This document shows positions 6,102-7,144 of a stretch of 7,144 nt of DNA, in pieces; the first letter of the stretch is position 1; each line of letters starts with the position of its first letter. The notes under the pieces are model-generated. The model saw only the letters and a list, made by a program, of their open reading frames with translations, searched no databases and was not told the DNA's origin. This DNA comes from Clostridia bacterium (GTDB lineage Bacteria > Bacillota > Clostridia > Christensenellales > Aristaeellaceae): assembly GCA_024404275.1 (NCBI GenBank), contig JAKSQG010000093.1, forward strand, positions 1 to 7,144, written 5' to 3'. The position numbers and the translations under genes were made by a program.

Positions 6102-7144
6102 ATGAACATCAAACCCTTCAAAGTGGAAGAATGGATGAACGCATGGGAGGACGGCGCCGTCTGGAACATTGCCGAGACCTGTGTGGATTCCGTCTCTCTG
6201 AACGAATTGTTTACCCTGACCGGAGAAGACAAAAATGCTTTTCTGGATGATTTTTCCGCCCGCCGCCTGACCTACGGCGAGATCGTCGGCCGCGAGGAAT
6301 TCCGTGCCGGCGTAGCCTCCCTTTTCCAAACGTTCAAGGCCGATGAGATCATCACCACTCACGGTGCCGCCGGCGCCAACCATCACATCTTTTATTCGCT
6401 GATCGAGCCGGGCGACAAGGTCATCAGCGTGATGCCCACCTATCAGCAGCTGTACTCCATCCCCGAGTCCTACGGCGCTGAGGTGCGCATTCTGAAGCTG
6501 CGCCGCGAAAACGGCTTTCTGCCCGACCTTGATGAGCTGCGCAAACTGGCCGAAGGCGGTGTGAAGCTCATCTGCATCAACAACCCCAACAACCCCTCCG
6601 GCGCGCTGATGCCGCCCGAAATGCTGAATGAGATCGTTGCCATCGCCCGCAAAGCGGACGCATGGCTGCTTTGCGACGAGGTCTACCGTCACCTGACGCA
6701 GACCGACGACTATTCTCCCTCCGTGGCCGACCTGTACGAAAAGGGCATCTCCGTCGGCAGCATGTCCAAGGTATTCTCTTTGGCAGGTCTGCGCCTCGGC
6801 TGGATCGCCACGCATGATGAATCCATCCGCCGTTCCTGCCTGAGCCACCGTGACTACAACATGATCTCCTGCGGCATGCTGGATGAAGCCATCGCCGCTG
6901 TTGCGCTGCGCCACAAGGAGGCGCTGCTTGCCCGCAACCGCGGTATCGTCCGCGACAATCTGGCGATCTTAGATGCCTGGGTGCAAAACGAAAGCAAGGT
7001 GAGCTATGTCAAGCCCGCCGCCGGCACCACCGCCCTCATCGATTATGCGCCCCGCATGCTCTCCAATCCCTTCTGCGAAGGGCTGTACAAAGCCACCGGT
7101 GCCCTCGTCACCCCCGGTGAATGCTTTGACGAGGAATACTGCTT
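6102..7144 (+). CDS. Class I/II PLP-dependent aminotransferase, 3' end outside the window
   Basis: The frame is open from the ATG at 6102 to the window edge, giving 347 codons of a gene expected to be about 370-400 codons. Fold-type I landmarks are in order: THGAAGAN at 86-93 (cofactor phosphate region), PTYQQLY at 112-118 with Tyr114 placed to stack on PLP, NNPNNPSG at 160-167 with Asn164, CDEVYRHL at 191-198 with Asp192 and Tyr195, and SMSKVFSLAGLRLGW at 220-234, where Lys223 is the Schiff-base lysine and Arg231 a phosphate contact. The opening region (EEWMNAWEDGAVWNIAETCVDS) resembles a clostridial group often annotated as related to capreomycidine synthase (VioD); that resemblance is from memory and does not establish the reaction. 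The substrate is unknown. An AGAAAGG ribosome binding site ends 9 nt before the ATG. It is divergent from the gntR-like gene and shares its control region, so it may be a target of that regulator. Confidence 0.92.
   Translation, partial: MNIKPFKVEEWMNAWEDGAVWNIAETCVDSVSLNELFTLTGEDKNAFLDDFSARRLTYGEIVGREEFRAGVASLFQTFKADEIITTHGAAGANHHIFYSLIEPGDKVISVMPTYQQLYSIPESYGAEVRILKLRRENGFLPDLDELRKLAEGGVKLICINNPNNPSGALMPPEMLNEIVAIARKADAWLLCDEVYRHLTQTDDYSPSVADLYEKGISVGSMSKVFSLAGLRLGWIATHDESIRRSCLSHRDYNMISCGMLDEAIAAVALRHKEALLARNRGIVRDNLAILDAWVQNESKVSYVKPAAGTTALIDYAPRMLSNPFCEGLYKATGALVTPGECFDEEYC

Noticed and set aside
4856..6250. 464-codon plus-strand open frame spanning the peptidase start, the gntR-like gene and the intergenic region
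   Set aside because: It runs across three well-supported features in the opposite or different frame, including the operon promoter, and has low-complexity shadow composition.
5943..6914. 323-codon minus-strand open frame opposite the aminotransferase
   Set aside because: The plus-strand frame carries all PLP motifs; this one has none and overlaps the promoter region and the gntR start.

Overview
The window looks like ordinary chromosome from a fairly GC-rich, low-to-mid-GC-phylum (Firmicutes) anaerobe, most likely class Clostridia. Three things suggest this: a Bacillus-type PyrR, a formate-tetrahydrofolate ligase next to an M3 oligoendopeptidase, and strong GGAGG-type ribosome binding sites on most genes. 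This is inference from gene content; no rRNA or other marker is present, and the species cannot be named.

Layout. A divergent intergenic region at 5963-6101 separates two transcription units. To the left, on the minus strand, lies a compact run of genes: a GntR/FCD-family regulator (5285-5962), an M3-family oligoendopeptidase F (3491-5269), formate-tetrahydrofolate ligase fhs (1818-3494), a secreted CapA-like metallophosphatase-fold protein (658-1818), pyrR (105-653), and the beginning of an unidentified gene (from base 98 leftward, cut by the window edge). The gaps are 15 nt, then a 4-nt ATGA overlap, a 1-nt TGATG overlap, 4 nt and 6 nt. This is a clear single operon with likely translational coupling. 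To the right, on the plus strand, a fold-type I PLP aminotransferase starts at 6102 and runs off the window, with 347 codons visible.

Regulation. The minus-strand operon has a near-consensus sigma-A promoter (TTGACA, 17 bp, TATATT) at 5992-6020. A perfect 7-bp inverted repeat with a 3-bp spacer, which contains the 10-bp palindrome TTGTATACAA, covers the -10 box and the predicted transcription start. This is the expected operator form for a FadR/FCD-type GntR protein, so the first gene probably represses its own operon, and it could also affect the divergent aminotransferase gene.

How the genes may work together. The peptidase (peptide breakdown), aminotransferase (amino acid conversion) and formate-tetrahydrofolate ligase (one-carbon units) fit a loose theme of amino-acid and one-carbon metabolism under one ligand-sensing regulator. 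The envelope protein and pyrR are harder to fit. No mobile element, CRISPR array, RNA gene, toxin-antitoxin or defence system was found. I did not find a convincing undescribed system here; the most useful observations are the operator-promoter overlap and the placement of pyrR inside a non-pyrimidine operon without a visible leader attenuator.
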